Notes: a model not told the origin generated them from the letters alone. DNA of 64,000 nucleotides from Clostridia bacterium (GCA_900767415.1 CAAFYZ010000036.1:111523-175522), one strand, 5' to 3'; positions 1-9,352 are shown, numbered from the stretch's first letter. Numbers and translations: made by a program.

Positions 1-243
1 AAGTGCTTTTACAACCCCTCTTATTTCAGCCGCGCGTTCAAAAAGTCGTTCGGCGTCTCCTTGTCCGATTATGTCAGAGACCGGAAGATCTCGTCCGCCC
101 TCGTCCTCTTCGACGAGGGGGTGCTGTCCGCGGAGAAGATCGCGGAACGCTGCGGATTTTCTTCCGCCGCCGCCTTTTACCGCGCGTATGCGAAGGTAAG
201 GGGAGAAAACTTTTCCGACTACCGCGGGAAGAAGAAGTCCTGA
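1..243 (+). CDS. AraC-family regulator, C-terminal fragment (5' end outside window)
   Basis: The reading frame enters from the left edge (codon 1 at base 1) and stops with TGA at 241-243, giving about 80 residues. They form the second half of an AraC/XylS DNA-binding domain: the end of the first helix-turn-helix (NPSYFSRAFKKSFG) and a second helix-turn-helix (EKIAERCGFSSAAAFYRAY). The effector domain lies outside the window, so the regulated pathway is unknown. A strong promoter for the next gene begins 27 bp after the stop, so the two genes are probably separate units. Confidence 0.85.
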   Translation, partial: KCFYNPSYFSRAFKKSFGVSLSDYVRDRKISSALVLFDEGVLSAEKIAERCGFSSAAAFYRAYAKVRGENFSDYRGKKKS

Positions 244-270
244 CCTCCCGCAGATTCTCGCGGAAGTCTC

Positions 271-299
271 TTGACATTTTTAGAAGAAAATGGTATAAT
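271..299 (+). promoter_or_regulatory. Sigma-A promoter of the acyl-CoA synthetase gene
   Basis: TTGACA (271-276), a 17-bp spacer and TATAAT (294-299) match the vegetative consensus exactly. The start codon is at 359, leaving a leader of roughly 50 nt. Confidence 0.85.
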
Positions 300-358
300 A
301 GCACCGATCTGTAAAATCCGTCCGCAGGACAGAGCAAAACGAAAGAAAGGTAGCCCGT

Positions 359-2089
359 ATGAATTTCAAGAACAAGAAGCACAACTACCCCTTGTATGAG
401 ACCACACATTTTAAGGAATTCCGCGAGATGGTAGAGAACGTCGCGGCGAAAAAGCCCGATGCCTACGCCGTCACCTATAAAAAGAAGCCCACCGACAAAG
501 AGGAGCTTCATTATACCTATACCGAAGGAAAGGAATACGTCCGCGACCTCGGAACCGAGTTCCACGCGATGGGATGGGAAGAGAAGAACGTCGCACTCAT
601 CGGCGAGACCTCGCCCGGCTGGATTTTCGCCTATTTCGCCCTCGGTGCCTCGGGTGCCGTCAGTATTCCGATCGACAAGGACCTGCCCTCCGCGGACATT
701 GCCTCGATCCTGAATACCGCCGAGTGTCGGTATGCGATTCTCTCTTCTTCGATCGCGAAGAAGGCAGAAGAGCTCCGCACGCTGGTTCCCACGCTGGAGA
801 CGATCGTCGAGATCGGTGAGGGCACGATCCCCGGTGCCGTGACGCTGGAGACGCTCCGCCTTGCCGGACGTGAAAAATTCCTCGCCGGCAACAACGTCTA
901 TTACGATTACGAGATCGACAAAGACAAGCTTTCCTCCATCGTCTTCACCTCCGGTACGACCGGAAAAGGGAAGGGCGTCATGCTTACGCAGGGGAACATC
1001 TGCTCGGACATGGAGCAGGGAATGTACAACTTCCAGATCACCTATAAGACCATTATGGTTCTTCCCCCGCACCACACCTTCGGCTCGACGGTCAACATCG
1101 TCGGACACTACTCCCAGGGGTGCGAGCTCTGCATCTCTTCGGGGATCCGCTACGTCGTGAACGAGCTGAAAGAATATCAGCCCACGCACATGATCCTCGT
1201 TCCGCTGTTCGTCGAGACTTTCTATAAGAAGATTCTCTCCACGGCGGAGAAGACGGGGAAACTCGGTACGCTCCGTAAGATGATCGCACTCTCCAATAAA
1301 CTCCGTCGCGTCGGCATCGACCTTCGCCGCGTGTTCTTCAAGTCGGTTCTCGCGAACTTCGGCGGTAAGATCGAGATGATTATCTGCGGCGGTGCCGCGC
1401 TCCATCAGGACATCATCGACTTCTTCGACGGCATCGGCATTACCATCATGAACGGCTACGGCATCACCGAGTGCGCGCCCCTCATCTCCTGCAACCGCAA
1501 CCAATACCGTAAAAACGGCTCGGTCGGACTTCCCATCATCGGCGGTAAGGCGAAGATCCTCGACCCCGACGAGAACGGCGAGGGCGAGATCTGCTACAAG
1601 GGTCCGAACGTCATGATCGGCTATTACAAGAACGAAGAGGCGACCCGCGCCGCGATCGACGAGGAAGGGTACTTCCACACCGGCGACTACGGCAAGATTC
1701 TCACCGAAGGGGAGGATCAGTGGATCTACATTACCGGCAGATTGAAGAACTTAATCATCTTCTCCAACGGTAAGAACGTGTATCCCGAAGAACTCGAGAC
1801 GGATATTCAGGGCGTCTACGGTGTCAGCGAAGTGGTCGTTTACGCCGGAGAGAGCAAGAGCGACCCGTCGAAAGAGGTCATCGTCGCCGAGATCTATCCC
1901 GATGAAGACGCGCTGAAACTTCATAATATTACCGACCCCGCCGCCTACTTTGAGGAGGAGATCAAGAAGATCAACCGCAAGAACGTCTCCTACAAATCCA
2001 TCGGCAAGGTCAAAATCCGTACCGAAGAATTCCCGAAAAATACATCGCGCAAGATCACGAGATTCGCAATCGACAAGTCGATCGACTGA
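359..2089 (+). CDS. AMP-dependent acyl-CoA synthetase/ligase (long-chain fatty-acid-CoA ligase type)
   Basis: 576 residues, the size of a FadD/long-chain acyl-CoA ligase. It should activate a carboxylic acid to acyl-AMP and then acyl-CoA in the cytoplasm. Visible motifs in order: the phosphate-binding loop SSIVFTSGTTGKGKG near residue 192, the adenine-binding NGYGITECAP near 364, YFHTGDYGK near 437, the hinge GRLKNLIIFSNGKNVYPEE near 460, and a C-terminal NTSRKITRF holding the likely catalytic lysine. ATG 359 follows AAAGAAAGG. The gene is monocistronic, bounded by its own promoter and a strong terminator. Chain-length preference cannot be read from sequence; an aryl- or acyl-ACP substrate remains possible. 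Confidence 0.88.
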   Translation: MNFKNKKHNYPLYETTHFKEFREMVENVAAKKPDAYAVTYKKKPTDKEELHYTYTEGKEYVRDLGTEFHAMGWEEKNVALIGETSPGWIFAYFALGASGAVSIPIDKDLPSADIASILNTAECRYAILSSSIAKKAEELRTLVPTLETIVEIGEGTIPGAVTLETLRLAGREKFLAGNNVYYDYEIDKDKLSSIVFTSGTTGKGKGVMLTQGNICSDMEQGMYNFQITYKTIMVLPPHHTFGSTVNIVGHYSQGCELCISSGIRYVVNELKEYQPTHMILVPLFVETFYKKILSTAEKTGKLGTLRKMIALSNKLRRVGIDLRRVFFKSVLANFGGKIEMIICGGAALHQDIIDFFDGIGITIMNGYGITECAPLISCNRNQYRKNGSVGLPIIGGKAKILDPDENGEGEICYKGPNVMIGYYKNEEATRAAIDEEGYFHTGDYGKILTEGEDQWIYITGRLKNLIIFSNGKNVYPEELETDIQGVYGVSEVVVYAGESKSDPSKEVIVAEIYPDEDALKLHNITDPAAYFEEEIKKINRKNVSYKSIGKVKIRTEEFPKNTSRKITRFAIDKSID

Positions 2090-2095
2090 TCGGAG

Positions 2096-2125
2096 AAAGA
2101 GCCGCCGACGGCGGCTCTTTTCTTT
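2096..2125 (+). terminator. Intrinsic terminator after the acyl-CoA synthetase gene
   Basis: AAAGAGCCGCC, loop GAC, GGCGGCTCTTT, then a T-rich tail; it begins 7 bp after the stop codon. Confidence 0.85.
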
Positions 2126-2190
2126 CAAAGGACAGAGTTTCTCATAAAATGTAAAGAACTATGTGCAAAAAGCGCGGAAAGGAGAGAAAA

Positions 2191-3456
2191 ATGAAAGAAG
2201 AGAAGAAAAGCAAAAACGGTATTTCCGTATATTCTTATCAAAATCCGTCGCTTCACGGCTTTTATCTTTCTCTCTACGTGCGCGCGGGCAGTCTTTACGA
2301 GACGGAGGAGAATTCGGGCATCTCGCACTTTACCGAGCACGTCCTGATCCGGAACGTCAATCGTCTCATGGGCGGAGAACTGTATGCGCTCCTCGATCGG
2401 GAGGGACTGGAATTTAACGCCTCGACGTACAGCGACATGATTCAGTTTTATATCACGGGCGCAACGGAAAAATTCTCCGTCGCCTGCGACATTCTGCCGC
2501 GTCTTCTCGAGCCGCTCGTCCTCTCTCCCGCCGAGATCGAGCTGGAGCGGCGGCGCGTGCGCGCCGAGATCCGCGAGAGCGACGACCGTACCTCCCTCGG
2601 CACCTTCTCCGTAAAACTTCTGTATCCCTCCCACCCCCTCTCCCTTCCGATCGTCGGGACGGGGAGCAGCGTATCCCGTCTCTCGGGGAAAAAGCTGGAA
2701 GAGTTCCGTCATCGGATGTTCTCCCGCGGCAACTTTTTCTTTTTCCTGACCGGGAACTTTTCGCAGGAAGGGGTCGATCGGTTGCTTGATGCGGCGGGTG
2801 CGATTCCGCTTGCGGAAGGCACTTCTTTTGACGGCACCGTTCCTTTGCCGCAGGGGTTCGGACGGCGGGGTGGCGTATATGTCAAGAACGCCGATTTTAC
2901 TATGCTCCGCTTTCATTTCGACCTGGATATGACGAAGGTTACGCTCCCCGAGGTCGATCTGCTCTATGACGTTCTCTTCGCCGGCTACAATTCCCGCTTC
3001 TTTATCGAAATGAGCGAAAACCGCGGACTGTTCTATGACATCAACGGCACGGTAGAACGCTATCCGAATCTCGGACTTCTCTATTTTACCTACGAGGTGA
3101 AAGAAAAGGACATCGCCGAGAGTGTGAAGATTGCCATGCGGATTCTCTCGGAGATGAAGACGGTTCCCCTGCCCGAAGACGGTATGATGAAGGCGTCCTA
3201 TGTGGACAACGCCGGACTTCTTTTCGATGACGCCGGAGAATCCAATTTTACCATGGCATACGACGCGCACATACTCGGGCTCGGCTATCGTTCGTCGGAA
3301 GAGCGGGTCGAGGCGTATCGGCGCGTGACGCCGCAGAGACTCTCGGAGGTGGCGAAGACGGTCTTTCGCCCCGAAAACCTGACTCTGACGATCAAAGGGA
3401 ACAAAAAGAAGATCGACACCGCGACACTAAGAGAACTCTTTTCTCTTCTTGACTGA
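2191..3456 (+). CDS. M16-family zinc metallopeptidase (single-subunit form)
   Basis: 421 residues from ATG 2191, chosen because AAAGGAG sits 6 nt upstream; an in-frame ATG at 2161 lacks a ribosome site. The inverted zinc motif HxxEH is at residues 46-50 (HFTEH), and Glu126 lies 76 residues after His50, the usual spacing for the third zinc ligand, so the peptidase looks catalytically intact. The length equals one M16 half (two M16 domains), as in bacterial peptidases that act as dimers or as partners of a second M16 protein. No partner gene lies next to it. No signal peptide is evident, so it is probably cytoplasmic. The substrate is unknown. Confidence 0.82.
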   Translation: MKEEKKSKNGISVYSYQNPSLHGFYLSLYVRAGSLYETEENSGISHFTEHVLIRNVNRLMGGELYALLDREGLEFNASTYSDMIQFYITGATEKFSVACDILPRLLEPLVLSPAEIELERRRVRAEIRESDDRTSLGTFSVKLLYPSHPLSLPIVGTGSSVSRLSGKKLEEFRHRMFSRGNFFFFLTGNFSQEGVDRLLDAAGAIPLAEGTSFDGTVPLPQGFGRRGGVYVKNADFTMLRFHFDLDMTKVTLPEVDLLYDVLFAGYNSRFFIEMSENRGLFYDINGTVERYPNLGLLYFTYEVKEKDIAESVKIAMRILSEMKTVPLPEDGMMKASYVDNAGLLFDDAGESNFTMAYDAHILGLGYRSSEERVEAYRRVTPQRLSEVAKTVFRPENLTLTIKGNKKKIDTATLRELFSLLD

Positions 3457-3473
3457 ACCGACGAAAAACGACC

Positions 3474-3527
3474 AAAAAAACGGCGGATATGCAAAGTACA
3501 CTTTGCATATCCGCCGTTTTTTACTTT
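3474..3527. terminator. Bidirectional terminator between the M16 gene and rhaD
   Basis: A 17-bp perfect stem (3481-3497 with 3500-3516; core CGGCGGATATGC) is flanked by an A-run on the left and a T-run on the right, so it can end transcription from both convergent units. Confidence 0.88.
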
Positions 3528-4338
3528 AATCGAGGTAGTCTTTTCTGTAATCCAGTTTGAATTCTTTCGCAAGTGCTTTCAGCTGCTCGTCGGTGATCTC
3601 GTTGACCCGCGGGAAGGCGGCGGTCTGCATATAGAGGATTGCCGCTTTTTCCACCGTCTCGATTAAGCCGAACGCCTCGTCCATCGTGCGTCCCGTCCCG
3701 TAGATTCCGTGCGTGGTCCAGACGCAAAGGCGCGTCGTCTTCAGTTTTTCTGCCGTTGCGCGTCCGATCTCATCCGTGCCGCATACCATCCAGGGGAGGA
3801 CGGCAATCCCTTCGGGGAACACGACGATGCTTTCCGTCTGCATTTTCCAGAGACTGCGGGTAAACTCGCGCTCGGAGAACGGGTGGACAAGAGACATCGC
3901 GATCGTAGAGGTCGGGTGCGTGTGCATGACGATGCGGTGCTCGGGATCGACGGAAAGGCGCGCCGCATGGCTCATCAGATGGGCGGGAAGTTCGCTGGTA
4001 AAGCGACCGCCGTCACGGTAACCCCAGAGGAGTTCGGCACTCTTTCCGTCCGCGCCGATCCGGAAGAGACCGAGGTTGTTCTCGGGATCGTATTCCACGT
4101 TCTTGAAGTATTTTCCCGTTCCGGTCACCAAAAAGTATTTTCCGGCAAGTTCCGAGGCGTCGAAGGGAATGGGAATCACGCGGATCACGCGGTCGGGATC
4201 CAGATAGGGGCGGATCTCTTCTTCGGTGAGAAGATAGGAGAGGTTACCGCCGTTGCGCTCGTCCCAGCCGAGACGGTAGAGATTGGAGAGTGTGCGCACA
4301 CTCTCCCGCATAAAGGGAGCATAAAGAATGTTTTCCAT
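3526..4338 (-). CDS. rhaD: L-rhamnulose-1-phosphate aldolase
   Basis: 270 residues, class II aldolase family. It cleaves L-rhamnulose 1-phosphate to dihydroxyacetone phosphate and L-lactaldehyde, the last step of rhamnose catabolism. WDERNGGN (residues 25-32) and SELPAH with Glu116 match the enzyme. His139 and His141 in MHTHP and a later His in WTTHG correspond to the zinc ligands of the E. coli enzyme (141/143/212). ATG 4338 is preferred because MENILYAPF aligns with the E. coli N-terminus; an in-frame TTG at 4350 is the alternative. Neither start has a close ribosome site: the only strong AAAGGAG (4382-4388) is separated by a perfect hairpin (see 4350-4388). Last gene of the rhaBAD operon. 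Confidence 0.93.
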   Translation of the reverse strand: MENILYAPFMRESVRTLSNLYRLGWDERNGGNLSYLLTEEEIRPYLDPDRVIRVIPIPFDASELAGKYFLVTGTGKYFKNVEYDPENNLGLFRIGADGKSAELLWGYRDGGRFTSELPAHLMSHAARLSVDPEHRIVMHTHPTSTIAMSLVHPFSEREFTRSLWKMQTESIVVFPEGIAVLPWMVCGTDEIGRATAEKLKTTRLCVWTTHGIYGTGRTMDEAFGLIETVEKAAILYMQTAAFPRVNEITDEQLKALAKEFKLDYRKDYLD

Positions 4339-4349
4339 GATTTCGGGCA

Positions 4350-4388
4350 AGCCGCGGCAGAGATGCTTTCCGCGGCTCTATCTCCTTT
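4350..4388 (-). promoter_or_regulatory. Hairpin between a strong ribosome site and the rhaD start
   Basis: On the minus strand AAAGGAG (4388-4382) is followed by AGCCGCGG, a 12-nt loop and CCGCGGCT (4377-4350), then the rhaD ATG at 4338. The 8-bp GC stem is perfect. Looping it out would bring the ribosome site to about 16 nt from ATG 4338, so the structure may set rhaD translation. It could also be an mRNA-stabilising element in the rhaA-rhaD gap. Confidence 0.55.
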
Positions 4389-4413
4389 CTTATATTCAAG
4401 ATTCCGTGAATGA

Positions 4414-5658
4414 TCAGACGCGCTTTGCGAGCACATTCTTTTCGTAGTCCTCCACATCGGAGAACCACGCCATGCCGACCGGTACACCGGCGCGGCGGCA
4501 GAATTCGTCATACACCGCACCGAAGGGGAGCGTTTTCAACTCTTCGGATTCCGCCATCAGTTTCGTGATGTTGAAGTCGTCCTGCAGACGTTTCAGTTCG
4601 GCGTTCGGGAGGAGAAGAGCGCAGAGCAGTGCCTTCTGCATGTTTCTCGTTCCGACCACCCATGCGGAAATGCGGTTGATCGAGGCGTCGAAGTAGTCGA
4701 GACCGATCAGCACACGTCCGAGCGCGTCGCCTCTGACGATCTCTTTCGCGATTTCCTTCGTCTCGTCGTCGAGCAGAACCACATGGTCGGAGTCCCAGCG
4801 CACCGGGCGTGTAACGTGCAGGGCGACATAATCCGAGAAGAGAAGGAGAGAGGGGATTTTGTCCGAGACTGTCTCGGTCGGATGATAGTGTCCGTTGTCG
4901 AGAAGACAGCAGATGCCGTTCTTCGCACAGTAATTCTGATAGAATTCGGCAGAGCCGACCGTATAACTTTCGAGTCCGATGCCGAACACCTTGCTTTCGA
5001 GCGAGTCGATGATGTACTTTTTGTCGTACTTGACCGAGTAGATCTCGTCGAGGGACTTTTTGAGTCTCGCTCTCGGACCGAGACGGTCGGCGGGGATCTC
5101 CTTCATGCCGTCGGGGATCCAGATGTTGCAGAGGCAGGGGACGCCGAGTTTTTCGCCGATGTACGCCGAGATCTTGCGGCACGCCTTTCCGTGGCGGACC
5201 CAATAGGCGCGGGTTTCTTCGTCGGGGCTGGAAAGCGTCAGATCGTTTTTCACGTAAGGGGAGGAGAAGAAGGTCGGGTTGAAGTCGATGCCGATCCCGC
5301 GGGATTTCGCATAGTCGATCCACGCATCGAAGTGCTTCGGCTCGAGCTTGTCGCGCTCCACCTTTTCACCGTTCGTAATGGCGTAGATGGCATGAAGATT
5401 GATCTTCTTTTTGCCGGGGATCAGAGAGAGCGCACGGTCAAAATCCGCCATCAGTTCCTCGGGCGTGCGCGCCTTGCCGGGGTAGTTTCCCGTTGCCTGA
5501 ATACCGCCGCTCAGAGAAGCGTGGGATTCAAAACCGCCGACATCGTCTCCCTGCCAGCAATGAATGGAGATGGAGACATCGGCAAGGCGGGAGAGCGCCT
5601 CTTCGGTGTCTACGCCGAAGGCGGCGTATGCCTGTTTTGCGAGTTCGTATGCGTTCAT
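4414..5658 (-). CDS. rhaA: L-rhamnose isomerase
   Basis: 414 residues (E. coli enzyme about 419). It converts L-rhamnose to L-rhamnulose in the cytoplasm, using divalent metal. Recognised from [15 protein letters not shown] near the N-terminus, [19 protein letters not shown], and the conserved [14 protein letters not shown] segment. ATG 5658 has AAAGGAAA upstream and lies one base after the rhaB stop, which indicates translational coupling. It is followed by rhaD across a 75-bp gap holding a hairpin. Expression probably depends on the divergent AraC-type regulator. Confidence 0.96.
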   Translation of the reverse strand: MNAYELAKQAYAAFGVDTEEALSRLADVSISIHCWQGDDVGGFESHASLSGGIQATGNYPGKARTPEELMADFDRALSLIPGKKKINLHAIYAITNGEKVERDKLEPKHFDAWIDYAKSRGIGIDFNPTFFSSPYVKNDLTLSSPDEETRAYWVRHGKACRKISAYIGEKLGVPCLCNIWIPDGMKEIPADRLGPRARLKKSLDEIYSVKYDKKYIIDSLESKVFGIGLESYTVGSAEFYQNYCAKNGICCLLDNGHYHPTETVSDKIPSLLLFSDYVALHVTRPVRWDSDHVVLLDDETKEIAKEIVRGDALGRVLIGLDYFDASINRISAWVVGTRNMQKALLCALLLPNAELKRLQDDFNITKLMAESEELKTLPFGAVYDEFCRRAGVPVGMAWFSDVEDYEKNVLAKRV

Positions 5659-5659
5659 A

Positions 5660-6976
5660 TTATTTTTCCTTTCGGTTAAGTTGCGTTTTCAGATTTCCGA
5701 TCGCGGTCGCTTCGATCGGCAGGGCGATGACCTCTTTTTCCGTCTCACGCTCTGTCAGCGCATTGAGGAAGGTATTTTTGGCTCCACCCCCGACAATGTA
5801 AAGTTTTGTGTACTTTTTGCCCGTATTTTGTTCCAGATCGTCGAGTGCCTCCCGATAGCCGATCGCGAGACTCTCGTAAGCGCAACGGAAATAATCGGCG
5901 TCGGTCTTCGGCAGGGGTTCTCCGGATGCTTCCAAAGAGGAGAGGAACGCCTCCTTCATGCTCTTCGGTGCGAGGAAGAGCGGATCGTTGACGGAGATAT
6001 GCCCGTGATAGTCGCTCTCTGCGGCTTCTTTTGCAATCTCGCCGTAGTCTTTTCCGGGGCAGAGTTCGGCACGCAGACACTGGACGAGCCACATTCCCGT
6101 CAGATTCTTCTGATAGCGGTTATAGCCGACGCCGCCTTCGTTCGAATAGTTCGATTCGCGGCTCTTTTCGTCGGTCAGCGCGTCGGGGGTTCTGACGCCG
6201 AGCAGGGACCAGGTCCCCGAGGAGATATAGGGCGCGTTTTCCGGCATATCGATGGCTTCCACCGCCGCCGCCGTGTCGTGGGTCGGGCAGAGGAGGACGA
6301 GCAGGTCGCCGCCGACCTCCCGCGCGATCTCCGGCTTCAGCCGACCGAGCGGCGTCCCGGGCTGAGCGAGCGGTGCGGCAAGGCAAAGGGGAAGATCGAG
6401 AAGACGGAAAATGTCGGGATCGAACTCGTGGGTTTTCGTATTGACCATACCCGTCGTCGTCGCGTCGGTGTATTCCTTCTTTTTCACACCGGTGAGACGG
6501 TACATCAGATATTCCGGTATCATCAGAAAATCGCTGACGTCCGCAAGACGCCCTTCCGAAAGATCGGCGTACAGACTGTATACCGTATTGAATTTCTGGA
6601 ACTGGATGCCCGTTTTCCGATACAGATCGGGAAAGGGGATTCTCTCGTGTACCCGCCCGACATAGGCGTCGTTGCGCGCGTCGCGGTACGCATAGACAGG
6701 GCGGACTTCTTCCTCTCCGCGGAGCAGAACGTAGTCCACACCCCAGGTGTCGATCGACAGGGTTTCGACGTCGGGGAATGCGGCGAGTGCACGGCGGATG
6801 CCCGCCACCACTTCGCAAAACAGTGCGTCGACATCCCAGATGAGATGCCCGTCCGCTTCTTTTACCCCGTTCGGAAAACGGTAGACCTCGCGGGTTTTGA
6901 TTTCACCGTTCTCCGTCCAGCCGACGATGTGCCGCCCGCTGGATGCGCCGATATCAATGGCAAGTGCGCGTTTCAT
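5660..6976 (-). CDS. rhaB: L-rhamnulokinase
   Basis: 438 residues, FGGY carbohydrate kinase fold. It phosphorylates L-rhamnulose at O1 with ATP. The N-terminus [15 protein letters not shown] is the phosphate-1 motif typical of rhamnulokinases, and [22 protein letters not shown] and the C-terminal VGGGAKN (adenosine motif) follow in order. ATG 6976 is chosen over an in-frame codon 69 bp upstream because AAGGAG lies directly before it and the ATPase motif then sits at the N-terminus. It is somewhat shorter than the E. coli protein. First gene of the rhaB-rhaA-rhaD operon. Confidence 0.94.
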   Translation of the reverse strand: MKRALAIDIGASSGRHIVGWTENGEIKTREVYRFPNGVKEADGHLIWDVDALFCEVVAGIRRALAAFPDVETLSIDTWGVDYVLLRGEEEVRPVYAYRDARNDAYVGRVHERIPFPDLYRKTGIQFQKFNTVYSLYADLSEGRLADVSDFLMIPEYLMYRLTGVKKKEYTDATTTGMVNTKTHEFDPDIFRLLDLPLCLAAPLAQPGTPLGRLKPEIAREVGGDLLVLLCPTHDTAAAVEAIDMPENAPYISSGTWSLLGVRTPDALTDEKSRESNYSNEGGVGYNRYQKNLTGMWLVQCLRAELCPGKDYGEIAKEAAESDYHGHISVNDPLFLAPKSMKEAFLSSLEASGEPLPKTDADYFRCAYESLAIGYREALDDLEQNTGKKYTKLYIVGGGAKNTFLNALTERETEKEVIALPIEATAIGNLKTQLNRKEK

Positions 6977-7062
6977 ATCCTTACTCCTTGATCGTAAGAT
7001 TTCGGGTACGACGGCGGATGCGGCGGCAGATTCTTCCGTCGGCATTTTGCCGTTCCGTTCTA

Positions 7063-7091
7063 ATTATATCATAGGTTTTTCCGAAATACAA
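7063..7091 (-). promoter_or_regulatory. Promoter of rhaBAD
   Basis: On the minus strand a perfect TATAAT (7068-7063) stands 17 bp from TTGTAT (7091-7086), a poor -35 box. A weak -35 with a good -10 fits a promoter that needs an activator such as the neighbouring AraC-family protein. Confidence 0.65.
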
Positions 7092-7135
7092 GGGTCGGAT
7101 TTATGATAAAAAGTGCCCTGATTTGCGATTTTCTC

Positions 7136-7164
7136 TTGCAAAAATCAGAAAAATATGTTAAAAT
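7136..7164 (+). promoter_or_regulatory. Promoter of the rhamnose-operon regulator
   Basis: TTGCAA (7136-7141), 17 bp, TAAAAT (7159-7164), upstream of the AraC-type gene and divergent from the rhaB promoter within the same 214-bp intergenic region. Confidence 0.6.
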
Positions 7165-7190
7165 GGCAGTAAAAGAGAGGAGGCGCGCCG

Positions 7191-8162
7191 ATGCCGTCGT
7201 TTATGTTGGAAAAACTCATTCCCGTGACCGAGGAGGAAAAACGCCTTCTTGCCGGCGGAGATCTGGAACGAAAACTCTATACCGTCGATCGCGAGTTCGT
7301 CGTCAGTGCCATGCGCCTGTCCGAGGGGCGGGAGATCGCCGTGCGCGCACACACCCGCTTTATCCCGTTCCCGACGCACAGGCACAACTATGCGGAGACT
7401 ATGATCGTTCTCGCGGGGCAGATCACGCATCGCATCGGCGACCGCCGCTTTACGCTCGGCGCGGGGGACATTCTTTTTATGAACCGCCATGTGACGCACG
7501 CCGTCGAGCGGGCGGGGGAGGGGGACATCGGGGTGAATCTGATCGTCTCGGATTCTTTTCTGAACCGCCTCGCCGAGCGGATGTCGTCGACGGTGTTCTC
7601 TTCCTTCATCGAAGAGAACGCGAAAAACGGCGGGAAACCCTCTTATCTCGTTTTCCGCACGGCGGGCGTTTTGCCGTTAGAAAATCTGGAAGAAAATATG
7701 CTTTGCGAAATTACGGAAAAAGAGCAGGAGACGCAGATTCTCTCGGACACCTTCGCCCTTCTTCTGACCTATCTGTCGAAAAAACAGGACGACCTCCTTC
7801 TTTTCCGCAATGCGGTACTTTCCAAAGAGGAGGAGAGGCGCGCGGCAATCGCCTCTTACGTCAGAGAGGAGTACCGGGACGGGACACTCACCGATCTTGC
7901 CGGCAGACTTGCCCTTTCCCCGACCTATCTTTCGCACCTTGTTGCCGATCTGTTCGGCGATACGCTGAACCGCCTCCTGAGCAAAGAAAAGATGCGTCGC
8001 GCCGCCCGCCTTTTGTCCGAGACGGACCTTTCGGTCGAGCGGATCTATTCTGCCGTCGGCTTTGACAGCTCGTCTTATTTTCACCGCGCCTTTCGGAAAA
8101 TCTATGGGGTGAAGCCGCTGGATTACCGAAGAGAGCACAGAAAAGAAAAACAAAAGGACTGA
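7191..8162 (+). CDS. AraC-family transcriptional regulator with N-terminal cupin domain (likely rhamnose-responsive)
   Basis: 323 residues. The N-terminal half is a cupin sensor (FPTHRHNYAETMIVLAG near residue 65, then RFTLGAGDILFMNRHVTHAV). The C-terminal 100 residues form two helix-turn-helix motifs (LTDLAGRLALSPTYLSHLVADLFG; VERIYSAVGFDSSSYFHRAFRKIYG). ATG 7191 follows GAGAGGAGG. It is divergent from rhaBAD, as RhaS/RhaR activators are from their targets, so it probably activates rhamnose catabolism; orthology to RhaS is not proven. The TGA stop is part of its own terminator stem. Confidence 0.87.
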   Translation: MPSFMLEKLIPVTEEEKRLLAGGDLERKLYTVDREFVVSAMRLSEGREIAVRAHTRFIPFPTHRHNYAETMIVLAGQITHRIGDRRFTLGAGDILFMNRHVTHAVERAGEGDIGVNLIVSDSFLNRLAERMSSTVFSSFIEENAKNGGKPSYLVFRTAGVLPLENLEENMLCEITEKEQETQILSDTFALLLTYLSKKQDDLLLFRNAVLSKEEERRAAIASYVREEYRDGTLTDLAGRLALSPTYLSHLVADLFGDTLNRLLSKEKMRRAARLLSETDLSVERIYSAVGFDSSSYFHRAFRKIYGVKPLDYRREHRKEKQKD

Positions 8163-8179
8163 GAAAATCAGTCCTTTTT
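8152..8179 (+). terminator. Terminator overlapping the regulator's stop codon
   Basis: AAAAGGACTGA, loop GAAAA, TCAGTCCTTTTT; the TGA at 8160-8162 lies inside the ascending arm. Confidence 0.85.
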
Positions 8180-8233
8180 GTATACAATTATTTTCGTTTT
8201 TGACGAAAAGCGGAAGAAAATCCCGTTTTTTCG

Positions 8234-9352
8234 TTACTGCTCCGGATTCTTGGAGATATATTTCAGATAGGCGTTGATAAAGCCGTCGATCTCGCCGTCC
8301 ATCACCGCGTCGATGTTTCCGTCTTCGTATCCCGTGCGCGTGTCCTTTGCGAGTGTGTAGGGCATGAAGACGTAACTGCGGATCTGACTGCCCCATTCGA
8401 TATTGGCTTTGTTCCCCTGAATGTCTTCGATGCGGTCGAGCTTTTCGCGGATTTTGATCTCCATGAGTTTTGCTTTCAGCATTTTCATGGCGGTCTCTTT
8501 GTTCTGGAGCTGACTGCGCTCGGTCTGACAGCCGACGACGATGCCGGTCGGCTTATGCACGATACGGATCGCAGAGTCGGTCTTGTTGATGTGCTGTCCG
8601 CCCGCGCCGCTCGAACGATGCGCCGTGACTTCGATGTCTTCGTCGCGGATCACGATGGTATCGTCGTCGTTGAATTCCGGCATGACTTCCACCGAGGCGA
8701 ACGAGGTGTGCCGTCTTCCCGATGCGTCGAAGGGCGAGATTCTGACCAGGCGGTGCACGCCGTTCTCGCTTTTCAGATAGCCGTAGGCGTTCAGTCCTTC
8801 GACCATGATCGTCGCCGACTTGATCCCCGCCTCGTCTCCGTCGAGCCAGTCGATCAGCTTGACGTTGTATCCGTGTTTTTCGCCCCAGCGCGTATACATA
8901 CGATAGAGCATGGACGCCCAGTCCTGCGCCTCGGTGCCGCCGGCACCCGGGTGGAAGGAGAGGATCGCGTTGTTTTTGTCGTAAGGACCGGAGAGCAACA
9001 CTTCGATGCGCTTTTTCTCCGCCTCGGTCTCGATGAACTCGGTCTCGCTGACCACCTCTTCCACCGAGCCCTCGTCGTTGTCGTCGATCGCCATCTCGCA
9101 GAGTGTGTAGGCGTCTTCGAGTTTCGCGCAGAGCATCTTATAACTTTCGACCTTGTCCTTCAGCTGCTTGATTTCACGGAGTTTCTGAGAAGACTTCTCG
9201 GCGTCGTTCCAGAATTCGGCGACCGTCGTCTCTTTTTCGAGGTCCGCGGCGCGTTCTTCGGCTTCTCCGATGCGGAGCTGATTCCCGAGCTCTTTCAGGG
9301 TATCTTTGAGTTCGATGAGTTTTCTCTTTGACTCTTCGAGTGCAAGTATCAT
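8234..9352 (-). CDS. prfB: Peptide chain release factor 2
   Basis: 372 residues. It recognises UGA and UAA stop codons on the ribosome and triggers peptide release. The anticodon-like tripeptide SPF is at residues 206-208 and the catalytic GGQ at 251-253 (SSGAGGQHINKTDSA). ATG 9352 follows GGAAAGGAAG. Unlike many prfB genes, it is one uninterrupted frame: no in-frame UGA or CUUUGA slip site appears in the first 30 codons, where autoregulatory frameshifting normally occurs. Its own sigma-A promoter lies upstream. Confidence 0.96.
   Translation of the reverse strand: MILALEESKRKLIELKDTLKELGNQLRIGEAEERAADLEKETTVAEFWNDAEKSSQKLREIKQLKDKVESYKMLCAKLEDAYTLCEMAIDDNDEGSVEEVVSETEFIETEAEKKRIEVLLSGPYDKNNAILSFHPGAGGTEAQDWASMLYRMYTRWGEKHGYNVKLIDWLDGDEAGIKSATIMVEGLNAYGYLKSENGVHRLVRISPFDASGRRHTSFASVEVMPEFNDDDTIVIRDEDIEVTAHRSSGAGGQHINKTDSAIRIVHKPTGIVVGCQTERSQLQNKETAMKMLKAKLMEIKIREKLDRIEDIQGNKANIEWGSQIRSYVFMPYTLAKDTRTGYEDGNIDAVMDGEIDGFINAYLKYISKNPEQ

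Noticed and set aside
74..1678. 534-codon open frame antisense to the acyl-CoA synthetase
   Set aside because: Product is Val/Asp/Arg-rich with no domain, has no ribosome site and lies fully opposite a clear gene; it arises from GC-biased third positions.
8234..9352. Programmed frameshift in prfB
   Set aside because: The frame is continuous and no in-frame UGA or slip site is seen at the expected place.
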